DNA of 18,202 nucleotides from Candidatus Omnitrophota bacterium (GTDB taxonomy: Bacteria > Omnitrophota > Gorgyraeia > Gygaellales > Profunditerraquicolaceae): positions 1 through 18,202 of the forward strand of contig JAQUKF010000010.1 of the NCBI GenBank assembly GCA_028719265.1, written 5' to 3'. Positions 7,198-13,148 of this stretch are shown in pieces. A model generated the notes under the pieces. The model searched no databases and was not told the DNA's origin. It saw nothing but the letters and a program-made list of their open reading frames with translations. A program made the translations under genes and the position numbers. The stretch's first letter is position 1. Each line of letters begins with the position of its first letter.

Positions 7198-8505
7198 TTA
7201 GGAATAGTTTACCCGGCTGTGGTATATCCCGCTCAATATTTTGGTGAATACGCTGGAGATTTTTTCGATATCCTTCAAGGTAAGTTCGCACTCGTCAAGC
7301 TGGCCGTCGATGAATTTATTGTTTATTATCTTGTGCACCGCCTCTTCGATCTTTGCCGGGCTGGGCTCTTTTAGGGTGCGCGTAGCCGCTTCTACGGAGT
7401 CAGCCAGCAAGACTACCGCCGCCTCCTTTGTGTTCGGTTTCGGACCGGGATAACGGAAGCCTTCTTCGGTAACCTCTTCATCTTCCTCTCTGCCTTCCAG
7501 CGCCCGGCGGTAAAAATAATAGACCAGGCTGTTGCCGTGGTGCTGCTGGATGAAATCCCAGAGTACCGGGCTCAATGAATACTTTTTGGCCAGTTCCAGC
7601 CCTTCTTTTATATGGTTCATGATTATTAATTTGCTCATCGTCGGAGAAAGCTCGTCGTGCAGGTTCTTTTTTATCTGCTGGTTCTCTATGAAATACTCCG
7701 GTTTTTGGAGTTTGCCGATATCATGGTAATATGCCCCTACCCTGGCCAGAAGACCGTTGGCCCCTATGGCTGTGCAGGCAGTATCCGAAAGATTCCCCAC
7801 TATCAGGCTGTGGTGGTAAGTGCCCGGCGCCTCCAGAACCATGCGCTGCAAGAGGGGGTGATGTGAATCCGCCAGCTCTAACAGGCTGATGTTGGTTACT
7901 GTCTCCAAGAGATATTCAAATATTGGCAAGACCCCCAGCACGACTACTCCCGACAGCAGGCTGTTAAGCAGGATTACCAGGTATCTCTGGGGTTGATTGA
8001 TCCAGAAATGCTCAAAGAGCAGGATAACGATTAATTGTACCAGTCCGGATGCCAGTCCGGCCTGGATGACCGTAGTGCGTTTATGGGCTTTATTTACCAA
8101 AAGGGTCGCGCATGCGCAGGCGGCGGTAAAGGCGGCCAGGGCCTTGAAAGGTTCGCTGCAGCAAGAGGCAAGGGACAAGGATGTGGCCAGAGACAGGAAG
8201 TAGGCTATGCTGAGGTTGCTGAAAAGCAAGGCGCTGAGCATAGGAATTATCGCTATCGGTATAAAATAAAAAGGCAGATTGTGTTTGAGCAATACATGGC
8301 CGGTGGTAAAGGAGATCAGGAAGAGAAAGCTTAAGTTTGTAAGAGTGGCGCCTTTTGTCCTGGAAAATGTATTGTAAAAACTGATGTAAAGGATGATTAG
8401 GAGCAGCGGCACAGCCGGGTTCATGCGGATAATTCCGGCGAAGAGAAATATGAAAAGTGATCCGCCGGCAAGAATCAGGATTTTTTTATTTAATGGTTTT
8501 TTCAT
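7198..8505 (-). CDS. HD-domain membrane phosphohydrolase, PgpH/YqfF-like, short form
   Basis: This resembles the membrane plus HD parts of PgpH/YqfF, a cyclic-di-AMP phosphodiesterase. The first half (about residues 8-200) is a bundle of about seven hydrophobic segments. The second half carries the HD site: APGTYHHSL at 226-234, YYHDIGK at 259-265 (His261-Asp262), then NHIKEG, QQHHG and LLADSVEAATR, matching the H...HD...H...H...D pattern, with family phrases ISLLELADSHHPLLQRM and LLARVGAYYHD. PgpH proteins are usually about 700 residues with a large extracellular HDED domain before the membrane part; this one is 435 residues and lacks it. Start: an ATG at 8547 is possible but would overlap phoH by 62 bases. 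I prefer 8505, giving MKKPLNKKI, with AAGGA upstream and a 20-base overlap with phoH. Gene order phoH - this - ybeY matches Bacillus. Substrate is inferred. Confidence 0.88.
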   Translation of the reverse strand: MKKPLNKKILILAGGSLFIFLFAGIIRMNPAVPLLLIILYISFYNTFSRTKGATLTNLSFLFLISFTTGHVLLKHNLPFYFIPIAIIPMLSALLFSNLSIAYFLSLATSLSLASCCSEPFKALAAFTAACACATLLVNKAHKRTTVIQAGLASGLVQLIVILLFEHFWINQPQRYLVILLNSLLSGVVVLGVLPIFEYLLETVTNISLLELADSHHPLLQRMVLEAPGTYHHSLIVGNLSDTACTAIGANGLLARVGAYYHDIGKLQKPEYFIENQQIKKNLHDELSPTMSKLIIMNHIKEGLELAKKYSLSPVLWDFIQQHHGNSLVYYFYRRALEGREEDEEVTEEGFRYPGPKPNTKEAAVVLLADSVEAATRTLKEPSPAKIEEAVHKIINNKFIDGQLDECELTLKDIEKISSVFTKILSGIYHSRVNYS

Positions 8506-9436
8506 AAGCTTCGATAATCCTTTGTACCAGGGCGTGCCTGACCACATCGGAACCGCTGAAGTAAATGAACTTTATCCCTTCGACATCCTTGAGTATGTCC
8601 TTTGCCTGCAGGAGTCCGATAGGTTTGCCGTTAGGCAGGTCGCTTTGGGTCATGTCCCCGGTGATTACCGCTTTGGAGTCGAACCCCAGGCGGGTGAGGA
8701 ACATTTTCATCTGTTCGGCGGTACAGTTCTGCGCCTCGTCCAGGATAATGAAAGCGTCGTTGAGGGTCCTGCCCCTCATGTAGGCCAGCGGGGCGACTTC
8801 GATTATTCCCGTTTCTATGTATTTCTCGATGCGTTCGGCCTCCATCATGTCGTAGAGGGCGTCGTAAAGCGGCCTTAGGTATGGAGATATCTTCGCCTGC
8901 ATGTCTCCCGGCAAAAAACCAAGTGATTCACCCGCTTCGATAGCCGGCCTGGTCAGTATTATCCTGCGCACTTCCTGTTTCTTAAGGGCCTCTACCGCGC
9001 ATGCCATGGCCAGGTAAGTCTTTCCTGTTCCCGCCGGCCCTACACCAAAGACAATATCGTATTTCTTTATCGCCTCGACATATTCATTCTGCCCGGATGT
9101 TTTTGGACCGATCAGTTTTCCTGCCGATGAGCGCGTGATGCCGGTATCCAGGCCTGTCCGGCCTGTTTCCCTGTGTCTATTCTTGAAGCCTGCTATCAGG
9201 TAGGAAAGATCGTTCCTGTCGATCTCGCCATTTCCCGAACGTAATCCTTCCAGCAGGTATTCTACTAACTGGAAGGCGTTCTTGACATTGTTGGCGGTCC
9301 CGCTTATTTTCAAATGGTCGCCGCGCAGGGTGAATTTTACTTTGAATTCCTTCTCGATGCTCCTGGTGTTGGAATCATGGGCGCCGAAGAATATCTGCGC
9401 TTCGTTTTGCGATTCGAATTTTATTATTCTGTCCAC
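8486..9436 (-). CDS. phoH: PhoH-like ATPase
   Basis: PhoH family P-loop ATPase, cytoplasmic, found next to YbeY in most bacteria and tied to RNA metabolism and ribosome maturation (called YbeZ in E. coli). The 316 residues show an N-terminal KH-like RNA-binding region (about 5-65), then a P-loop domain with Walker A GPAGTGKT at 133-140 and Walker B FIILDEAQ at 229-236, plus the family phrases LTRPAIEAGESLGFLPGD, YDALYDMM, RGRTLNDAF and TGDMTQSDLP. The start codon is GTG at 9436, which shares its first base with the TAG stop of the LysM gene (TAGTG). No strong ribosome site precedes it, so re-initiation after the LysM gene is likely. It overlaps the HD gene by 20 bases. The function is inferred from the family; the biochemical role remains loosely defined. 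Confidence 0.94.
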   Translation of the reverse strand: MDRIIKFESQNEAQIFFGAHDSNTRSIEKEFKVKFTLRGDHLKISGTANNVKNAFQLVEYLLEGLRSGNGEIDRNDLSYLIAGFKNRHRETGRTGLDTGITRSSAGKLIGPKTSGQNEYVEAIKKYDIVFGVGPAGTGKTYLAMACAVEALKKQEVRRIILTRPAIEAGESLGFLPGDMQAKISPYLRPLYDALYDMMEAERIEKYIETGIIEVAPLAYMRGRTLNDAFIILDEAQNCTAEQMKMFLTRLGFDSKAVITGDMTQSDLPNGKPIGLLQAKDILKDVEGIKFIYFSGSDVVRHALVQRIIEAYEKTIK

Positions 9437-9987
9437 TATTTAAGGTTTTCTTTCGGTTCCGCCAGCTCCACGACCTCGGTTTTTAATTCAGCGGTTACGG
9501 GTATTTTTAATACCTGTCCCGTATAAAGCCTGTCCGGTGAACGCAGGATATCCTTGTTAGCTTCATAAATCTTCGGCCATTTCCTGGTGGTTCCGTAGAA
9601 TTTCTTCGAGATCTTTTGCAAGGTATCATTTTTTTCTACGGTGTAGCTTTCAAAGTTTTCCTGCAGGACCTCCTCTACCTGTTCCTCCCGGATGATTACC
9701 GGTTCATCCGTGTTGCTGCTCATTGTTGACGGTGTGGTAGAGCGGTATTTTGATTGCTCGGGTTTGGAGAAACCCAGCTCAACCTCGAAGACCCTGGTAG
9801 TGCGCGTGCTTTTTCTTTCCTGCGGTTCGGCCGGGGCGCTTCCCGTTATATATCCCCGGTTGCCGGAAGACGGGGAAAGATCCTGATCCAGCCTGTCTCG
9901 GGTCAGGTTATAAGTCCTGGCTACGCAGCCTGACAAGGTTAATATTGATGCCAAAAGGCAGGCTCCTGCAATTTTGACCGTTTTCAT
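9436..9987 (-). CDS. LysM-domain lipoprotein
   Basis: A 183-residue predicted envelope lipoprotein. Residues 1-20 form a signal peptide ending in the lipobox LSGC, with Cys21 as the acylated residue. Residues 22-110 look disordered, rich in Ser, Thr, Arg and Glu. A single LysM peptidoglycan-binding domain lies at about 115-163, opening with YTVEKNDTLQKISKKFYG and closing with LYTGQVLKIP. No catalytic domain is present, so it probably tethers membrane and cell wall or acts as an accessory factor for a cell-wall enzyme. It lies one base after the aspS stop and shares a base with phoH, so it is in the same operon as translation genes, although its role seems unrelated. I cannot assign a gene name. 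Confidence 0.88.
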   Translation of the reverse strand: MKTVKIAGACLLASILTLSGCVARTYNLTRDRLDQDLSPSSGNRGYITGSAPAEPQERKSTRTTRVFEVELGFSKPEQSKYRSTTPSTMSSNTDEPVIIREEQVEEVLQENFESYTVEKNDTLQKISKKFYGTTRKWPKIYEANKDILRSPDRLYTGQVLKIPVTAELKTEVVELAEPKENLK

Positions 9988-9988
9988 T

Positions 9989-11377
9989 TTACTTCCTCCT
10001 TCTGATGGTTATACCCAATTCCGTTAATTGTTTATCTTCGACTTCCGAAGGCGCGCTGGTCAGCGGGCAGAAAGCGGATGAGTTTTTCGGGAAGGTGATT
10101 ACTTCCCGTATGCTCTCTTCTCCCGAAAGGATAGCCAGCAGCCTGTCTAGCCCGAAAGCGACACCCCCGTGCGGCGGGGCGCCGAATTGAAATGCCTCAA
10201 GTAAAAAACCGAAACGTTTATCCGCCTCCTCTTTGCTTATTCCTATTATATCGAATACCTTTTGTTGGAGCTGGCTTCGGTGGATCCTGATCGAGCCGCT
10301 GCCAAGTTCCATGCCGTTTAATACCAGGTCATATGAGCGGGATTTTACCTTTTGCGGGGCGCTTTCCAGGTTTTCCAGGTCGCATTCAGCCGGAGCGGTA
10401 AACGGGTGATGTTCGCTCTCCCAGCGTTTTTCCTCTTCGTTATACTTGAACAAGGGAAAATCTACTACCCAGCAGAAAGCAAAATCGCTCCCCGCCTCTT
10501 TCCTTAAATCCGGTTTATCCGATTTATATTTTTCCATGGCCTGGTCATAGCTTATGCGTGGGAAAGGCGTTTTTATCTCTATCCCTTTTAGCTCTTTAAG
10601 TATCGCCTGCATCAGGCCTTCGGTCAGGCCGAATATATCTTCTTCGTTGACAAAGGACATCTCGATATCCAGCTGGGTGAATTCCGGCTGGCGGTCGGCA
10701 CGCAGGTCTTCATCCCGGAAGCATTTGGCTATCTGGTAGTATCTTTCTATCCCTGCCACCATGAGTATTTGTTTGAATAACTGCGGGGATTGCGGCAAGG
10801 CAAAAAAATGTCCGTAGTTGAGCCTTGACGGCACAAGGTAATCCCTGGCGCCTTCAGGAGTGGATTTAGTAAGTATTGGGGTTTCACACTCGATGAATTT
10901 GTTCTTTCCGAGGTAATCCCGGATGATTTTATAGAGGTCGCTTCGCAAAACAAGGTTGTTGAAGGTCTTTTTTCGCCTTAAGTCCAGGTAACGGTATTTA
11001 AGCCGCGTCTCTTCGGTTATTTCGCTTTCTTCCTCGATTTCAAAAGGAGGGTTCATGCTGGGGTTGAGTATCTCCAGTTCTTTGGCCAGTACTTCAATTT
11101 CGCCGGTTGCCAGTTTTTCATTGACCGTTCCTTTTGGCCGTTTGTTTACCGTGCCGCTTAAGCGGATCACGAACTCATTCCTTAATTCCTGGGCTAGCTT
11201 GTAAGCCTCCCCGGATTCCTTGGGTATAAAGACGATTTGGGTGAAACCGCTGCGGTCACGGATATCGATAAAGATCAGCTTTCCGTGGTCTCTCCTGCGG
11301 GCTACCCACCCGCAGAGAGTTACTTCTTGTGTATTGTGCGCGGCGGTAAGCTCGCCGCAAGTATGTGTTCTTAACAT
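9989..11377 (-). CDS. aspS: Aspartyl-tRNA synthetase, bacterial type without GAD domain
   Basis: AspRS charges tRNA-Asp. Seen in order: an anticodon-binding OB-fold (about 1-105) with GWVARRRDHGKLIFIDIRD, class II motif 1 region, ETPILTKSTPEGARDYLVPSR at 165-185, QSPQLFKQ, motif 2 FRDEDLRADRQPEFTQLD at 220-237, and motif 3 GVAFGLDRLL at 405-414. These are bacterial-type features. Bacterial AspRS is normally about 585-600 residues because a GAD domain of about 120-130 residues is inserted after the SDKPDLR motif. Here SDKPDLR (286-292) is followed only six residues later by FAFCWVVDFPLFKY, where the catalytic core resumes, giving 462 residues. The reading frame is uninterrupted on both sides. 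AAGGA upstream supports the ATG at 11377, which overlaps hisS by seven bases. Whether it also charges tRNA-Asn cannot be told from the sequence alone. Confidence 0.96.
   Translation of the reverse strand: MLRTHTCGELTAAHNTQEVTLCGWVARRRDHGKLIFIDIRDRSGFTQIVFIPKESGEAYKLAQELRNEFVIRLSGTVNKRPKGTVNEKLATGEIEVLAKELEILNPSMNPPFEIEEESEITEETRLKYRYLDLRRKKTFNNLVLRSDLYKIIRDYLGKNKFIECETPILTKSTPEGARDYLVPSRLNYGHFFALPQSPQLFKQILMVAGIERYYQIAKCFRDEDLRADRQPEFTQLDIEMSFVNEEDIFGLTEGLMQAILKELKGIEIKTPFPRISYDQAMEKYKSDKPDLRKEAGSDFAFCWVVDFPLFKYNEEEKRWESEHHPFTAPAECDLENLESAPQKVKSRSYDLVLNGMELGSGSIRIHRSQLQQKVFDIIGISKEEADKRFGFLLEAFQFGAPPHGGVAFGLDRLLAILSGEESIREVITFPKNSSAFCPLTSAPSEVEDKQLTELGITIRRRK
9995..10000 (-). promoter_or_regulatory. 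Shine-Dalgarno site of the LysM gene, inside aspS
   Basis: AGGAGG read on the minus strand, seven bases before the LysM gene ATG. It forms part of the codons for the C-terminal Arg-Arg-Lys of AspRS, so the same bases serve as the end of one protein and the ribosome site of the next. Confidence 0.85.
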
Positions 11378-12609
11378 TCCAATTCCTTGGTTAGTTCTTC
11401 GATTCCAATCTCTCTTTGTTCGCTGTTGGACATATCTTTTAGGGATACCTTGTTTTTCTTTAGCTCGTCCTCCCCCAGGATCAGGACGAACCTGGCGCCT
11501 GCGTCGTTGGCCGAGCGCATAGCCGCTTTCAAGGATTTGTTCAGGTAATCCGTTTCGCAGGGAATCCCCGATGAACGCATGCGGTTTAGCAGCTTTATTC
11601 CGGTTTTTTTAGCCGCATCCCCCATTGTGATCAGGTAAACCAGTTTTTTCTCTTTTTGGTCCCCTGTTGCTTTTGAGGCTAAAAGCAGGCGTTCCACCCC
11701 GAAGGCGAATCCTATGCCTGCCGTATCCGGACCACCCAGTTCACTGACTAGATTGTTGTAGCGGCCGCCCGCCCCGATGGCATCCTGGCTGCCTAACTGC
11801 GGGTGAGTAAATTCAAACACCGTCCGGTTGTAATAGTCCAGCCCGCGCACGAGCTGCTGTTCTATCTTTAAAGGGATATCCAGGCTGCCTAACCCGTCTA
11901 TTACTTCCTGGAAATGGCTGAGGCATTCCCGGCAGAGATGGCTGTTTTTAAGCTCAAGCCTTTCGACGATTCTTCTGCAGGAGTCATTCTTGCAGTCCAG
12001 TATTCTCAAAACGTTGTTTTCTATCCTTGTCTGGCAGTCGGGGCAAAGGTTGCCTTTTTCTTTCTGCAGCCCCTGTTTTAAATCCGAAGAGAGCCTTTGT
12101 TTGTCGGATGGGCAGCCCAGGCTGTTGATCTTCAACTGGTAATCATTTATAGAGAAACTTTCTAAAAGGTGTATAGCCAGGCTGATTACTTCAATATCCA
12201 GGGCCGCATCCTGTGAACCTATGGCCTCGCAGCCTATATGGTGGAATTGGCGTAATCTTCCCTTCTGCGGACGCTCCAGGCGGAACATGGGCCCCATATA
12301 ATAAAGTTTTACAAAGGCGTTTGTTTTATCCAGGCTGTTCTCGAGGTAGCTGCGCGCGATCGAAGCCGTGCCCTCAGGGCGCAAGGCGTATAGATCCTCC
12401 CGGTTGTGGATGAGGAACATCTGCTTTTGCACTATTTCGGCGGTATCTCCCAGGGTGCGGTTGAAGAGAGAGGCCTCTTCGATGATGGGCGTGCGTATTT
12501 CATGGTAGTTATAGAGAGAGAATATACCGCGAGCCGCTTCTTCAATCCTCTGCCAGCGGATTACTTCGTCAGGCAGAATATCTTTGGTGCCGGGGACCCT
12601 TTTGTACAT
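11371..12609 (-). CDS. hisS: Histidyl-tRNA synthetase
   Basis: HisRS charges tRNA-His. The 412-residue length is typical of bacteria. Seen: the opening PGTKDILPDE at 6-15, motif 1 EIRTPIIEEASLF at 37-49, RPEGTASIAR at 77-86, motif 2 FRLERPQKGRLRQFHHIGCE at 109-128, the histidine-A motif LVRGLDYYNRTVFEF at 253-267, GAGGRYNNL at 279-287, motif 3 GIGFAFGVERL at 298-308, and the C-terminal anticodon-binding domain from about 325. The insertion domain carries cysteines CPDC (189-192), Cys206, Cys211 and CREC (226-229), which may bind a metal. The start fits the family but has no Shine-Dalgarno sequence; the bases before it belong to a heptad repeat. It overlaps aspS by seven bases; a hisS-aspS pair is also known from Bacillus. 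Confidence 0.96.
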   Translation of the reverse strand: MYKRVPGTKDILPDEVIRWQRIEEAARGIFSLYNYHEIRTPIIEEASLFNRTLGDTAEIVQKQMFLIHNREDLYALRPEGTASIARSYLENSLDKTNAFVKLYYMGPMFRLERPQKGRLRQFHHIGCEAIGSQDAALDIEVISLAIHLLESFSINDYQLKINSLGCPSDKQRLSSDLKQGLQKEKGNLCPDCQTRIENNVLRILDCKNDSCRRIVERLELKNSHLCRECLSHFQEVIDGLGSLDIPLKIEQQLVRGLDYYNRTVFEFTHPQLGSQDAIGAGGRYNNLVSELGGPDTAGIGFAFGVERLLLASKATGDQKEKKLVYLITMGDAAKKTGIKLLNRMRSSGIPCETDYLNKSLKAAMRSANDAGARFVLILGEDELKKNKVSLKDMSNSEQREIGIEELTKELEC

Positions 12610-12615
12610 ATTAAA

Positions 12616-12650
12616 TTCAGTAGTTAGTATGCAGTATGTAGTATTCAGGC
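12616..12650. repeat. 7-bp tandem repeat upstream of hisS
   Basis: Four consecutive heptads of the form NNNAGTA on the plus strand (12616-12622, 12623-12629, 12630-12636, 12637-12643), with a degenerate fifth (12644-12650). On the minus strand this reads TACTNNN. The array fills much of the 77-base gap between the HU-family stop and the hisS ATG and ends six bases before the hisS start codon. A looser pair of CTACTT words continues the pattern at 12665-12680. Unit number could change by strand slippage. Confidence 0.75.
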
Positions 12651-12686
12651 CGCCTGCCTTCTATCTACTTGTCTGCTACTTACTTT

Positions 12687-12959
12687 TTATTTTATCTTTT
12701 GTTTCATTTCCAAGCCTGCTTTAAAGATTACTACTTTTCTGGGCGGGACAGGGATAACCTGGTTGGTGCGCGGGTTTCTGCCGGTGCGGCTTTTCCTCTG
12801 TTTTATCCTGAAGACGCCAAAGTTGCGTAATTCTATCCGCTCTCCCCTGACCAGGGCGTCGACAATACAATCAAATGTCCTTTGCACGACCTCTTTGACA
12901 TCTATTTGTTTCAAATTCGTTTCGTCGGATACTTTTAAGACAATGTCTTTCTTGGTCAT
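12687..12959 (-). CDS. HU/IHF-family DNA-binding protein
   Basis: A 90-residue histone-like protein that binds and bends DNA in the nucleoid as a dimer. Seen: MTKKDIVLKVSDETNL at the start, the helical dimer region to about residue 45, the signature RIELRNFGVFRIKQRK, and the DNA-contacting arm GRNPRTNQVIPVPPRKVVIFKAG with the intercalating proline of the RNP motif. The PVPPRKVVIFKAG end is closer to the IHF-like branch than to classical HU, so I leave the gene name open. A strong GGAGG lies six bases before the ATG and a near-consensus promoter about 70 bases upstream, which fits the high expression expected of a nucleoid protein. It is followed by hisS after 77 bases, and the two may be co-transcribed. 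Confidence 0.95.
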   Translation of the reverse strand: MTKKDIVLKVSDETNLKQIDVKEVVQRTFDCIVDALVRGERIELRNFGVFRIKQRKSRTGRNPRTNQVIPVPPRKVVIFKAGLEMKQKIK

Positions 12960-12965
12960 ATCAAT

Positions 12966-12970
12966 CCTCC
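12966..12970 (-). promoter_or_regulatory. Shine-Dalgarno site of the HU-family gene
   Basis: GGAGG on the minus strand, six bases before the ATG. It is among the strongest ribosome sites in the window and confirms the start at 12959. Confidence 0.85.
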
Positions 12971-13025
12971 TTACCCCGCACGGGTGTGTCCGTAATTCTT
13001 TGGCTATGGGGTGTATTTTCTAAAT

Positions 13026-13054
13026 ATAATAACAGCAAAAAGTTACGATGTCAA
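13026..13054 (-). promoter_or_regulatory. Sigma70-type promoter for the HU-family gene
   Basis: Read on the minus strand: a perfect -35 box TTGACA (13049-13054), a 17-base spacer, and a -10 box TATTAT (13026-13031, five of six consensus bases). Transcription would start near 13018-13020, giving a leader of about 60 bases before the ATG at 12959. It lies in the non-coding gap after dnaE. It may also serve hisS and the genes downstream, since no other clear promoter was found before them. Confidence 0.8.
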
Positions 13055-13096
13055 GAAATAATGAGAGCCCGGTACTTTCTTTTGTTCTCCCCCAAA

Positions 13097-13122
13097 CCCC
13101 GTTTTGGCGTTAAAAAACGGGG
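13097..13122 (-). terminator. Hairpin after dnaE, probable terminator
   Basis: Perfect 9-bp arms CCCCGTTTT and AAAACGGGG (13097-13105, 13114-13122) flank an 8-base loop. It begins 26 bases after the dnaE stop on the minus strand and lies upstream of the HU promoter, so it separates two transcription units. After the stem comes TTT and then a G-run, not a proper U-tract, so intrinsic termination would be weak or atypical. Confidence 0.5.
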
Positions 13123-13148
13123 ATTCTTGCGGAATTTCCCTTTTATTC

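Noticed and set aside
7154..7291. An N-terminal extension of YbeY starting at 7291
   Set aside because: It would add 46 residues unlike the family and overlap the end of the HD gene by 94 bases; the ATG at 7153 gives the usual YbeY start.
10483..10522. A frameshift or sequencing gap in aspS at the missing GAD domain
   Set aside because: The frame runs straight through, and both flanking motifs are intact and correctly spaced by a short linker, so a natural domain loss is more likely than an error; an assembly deletion in frame cannot be fully excluded.
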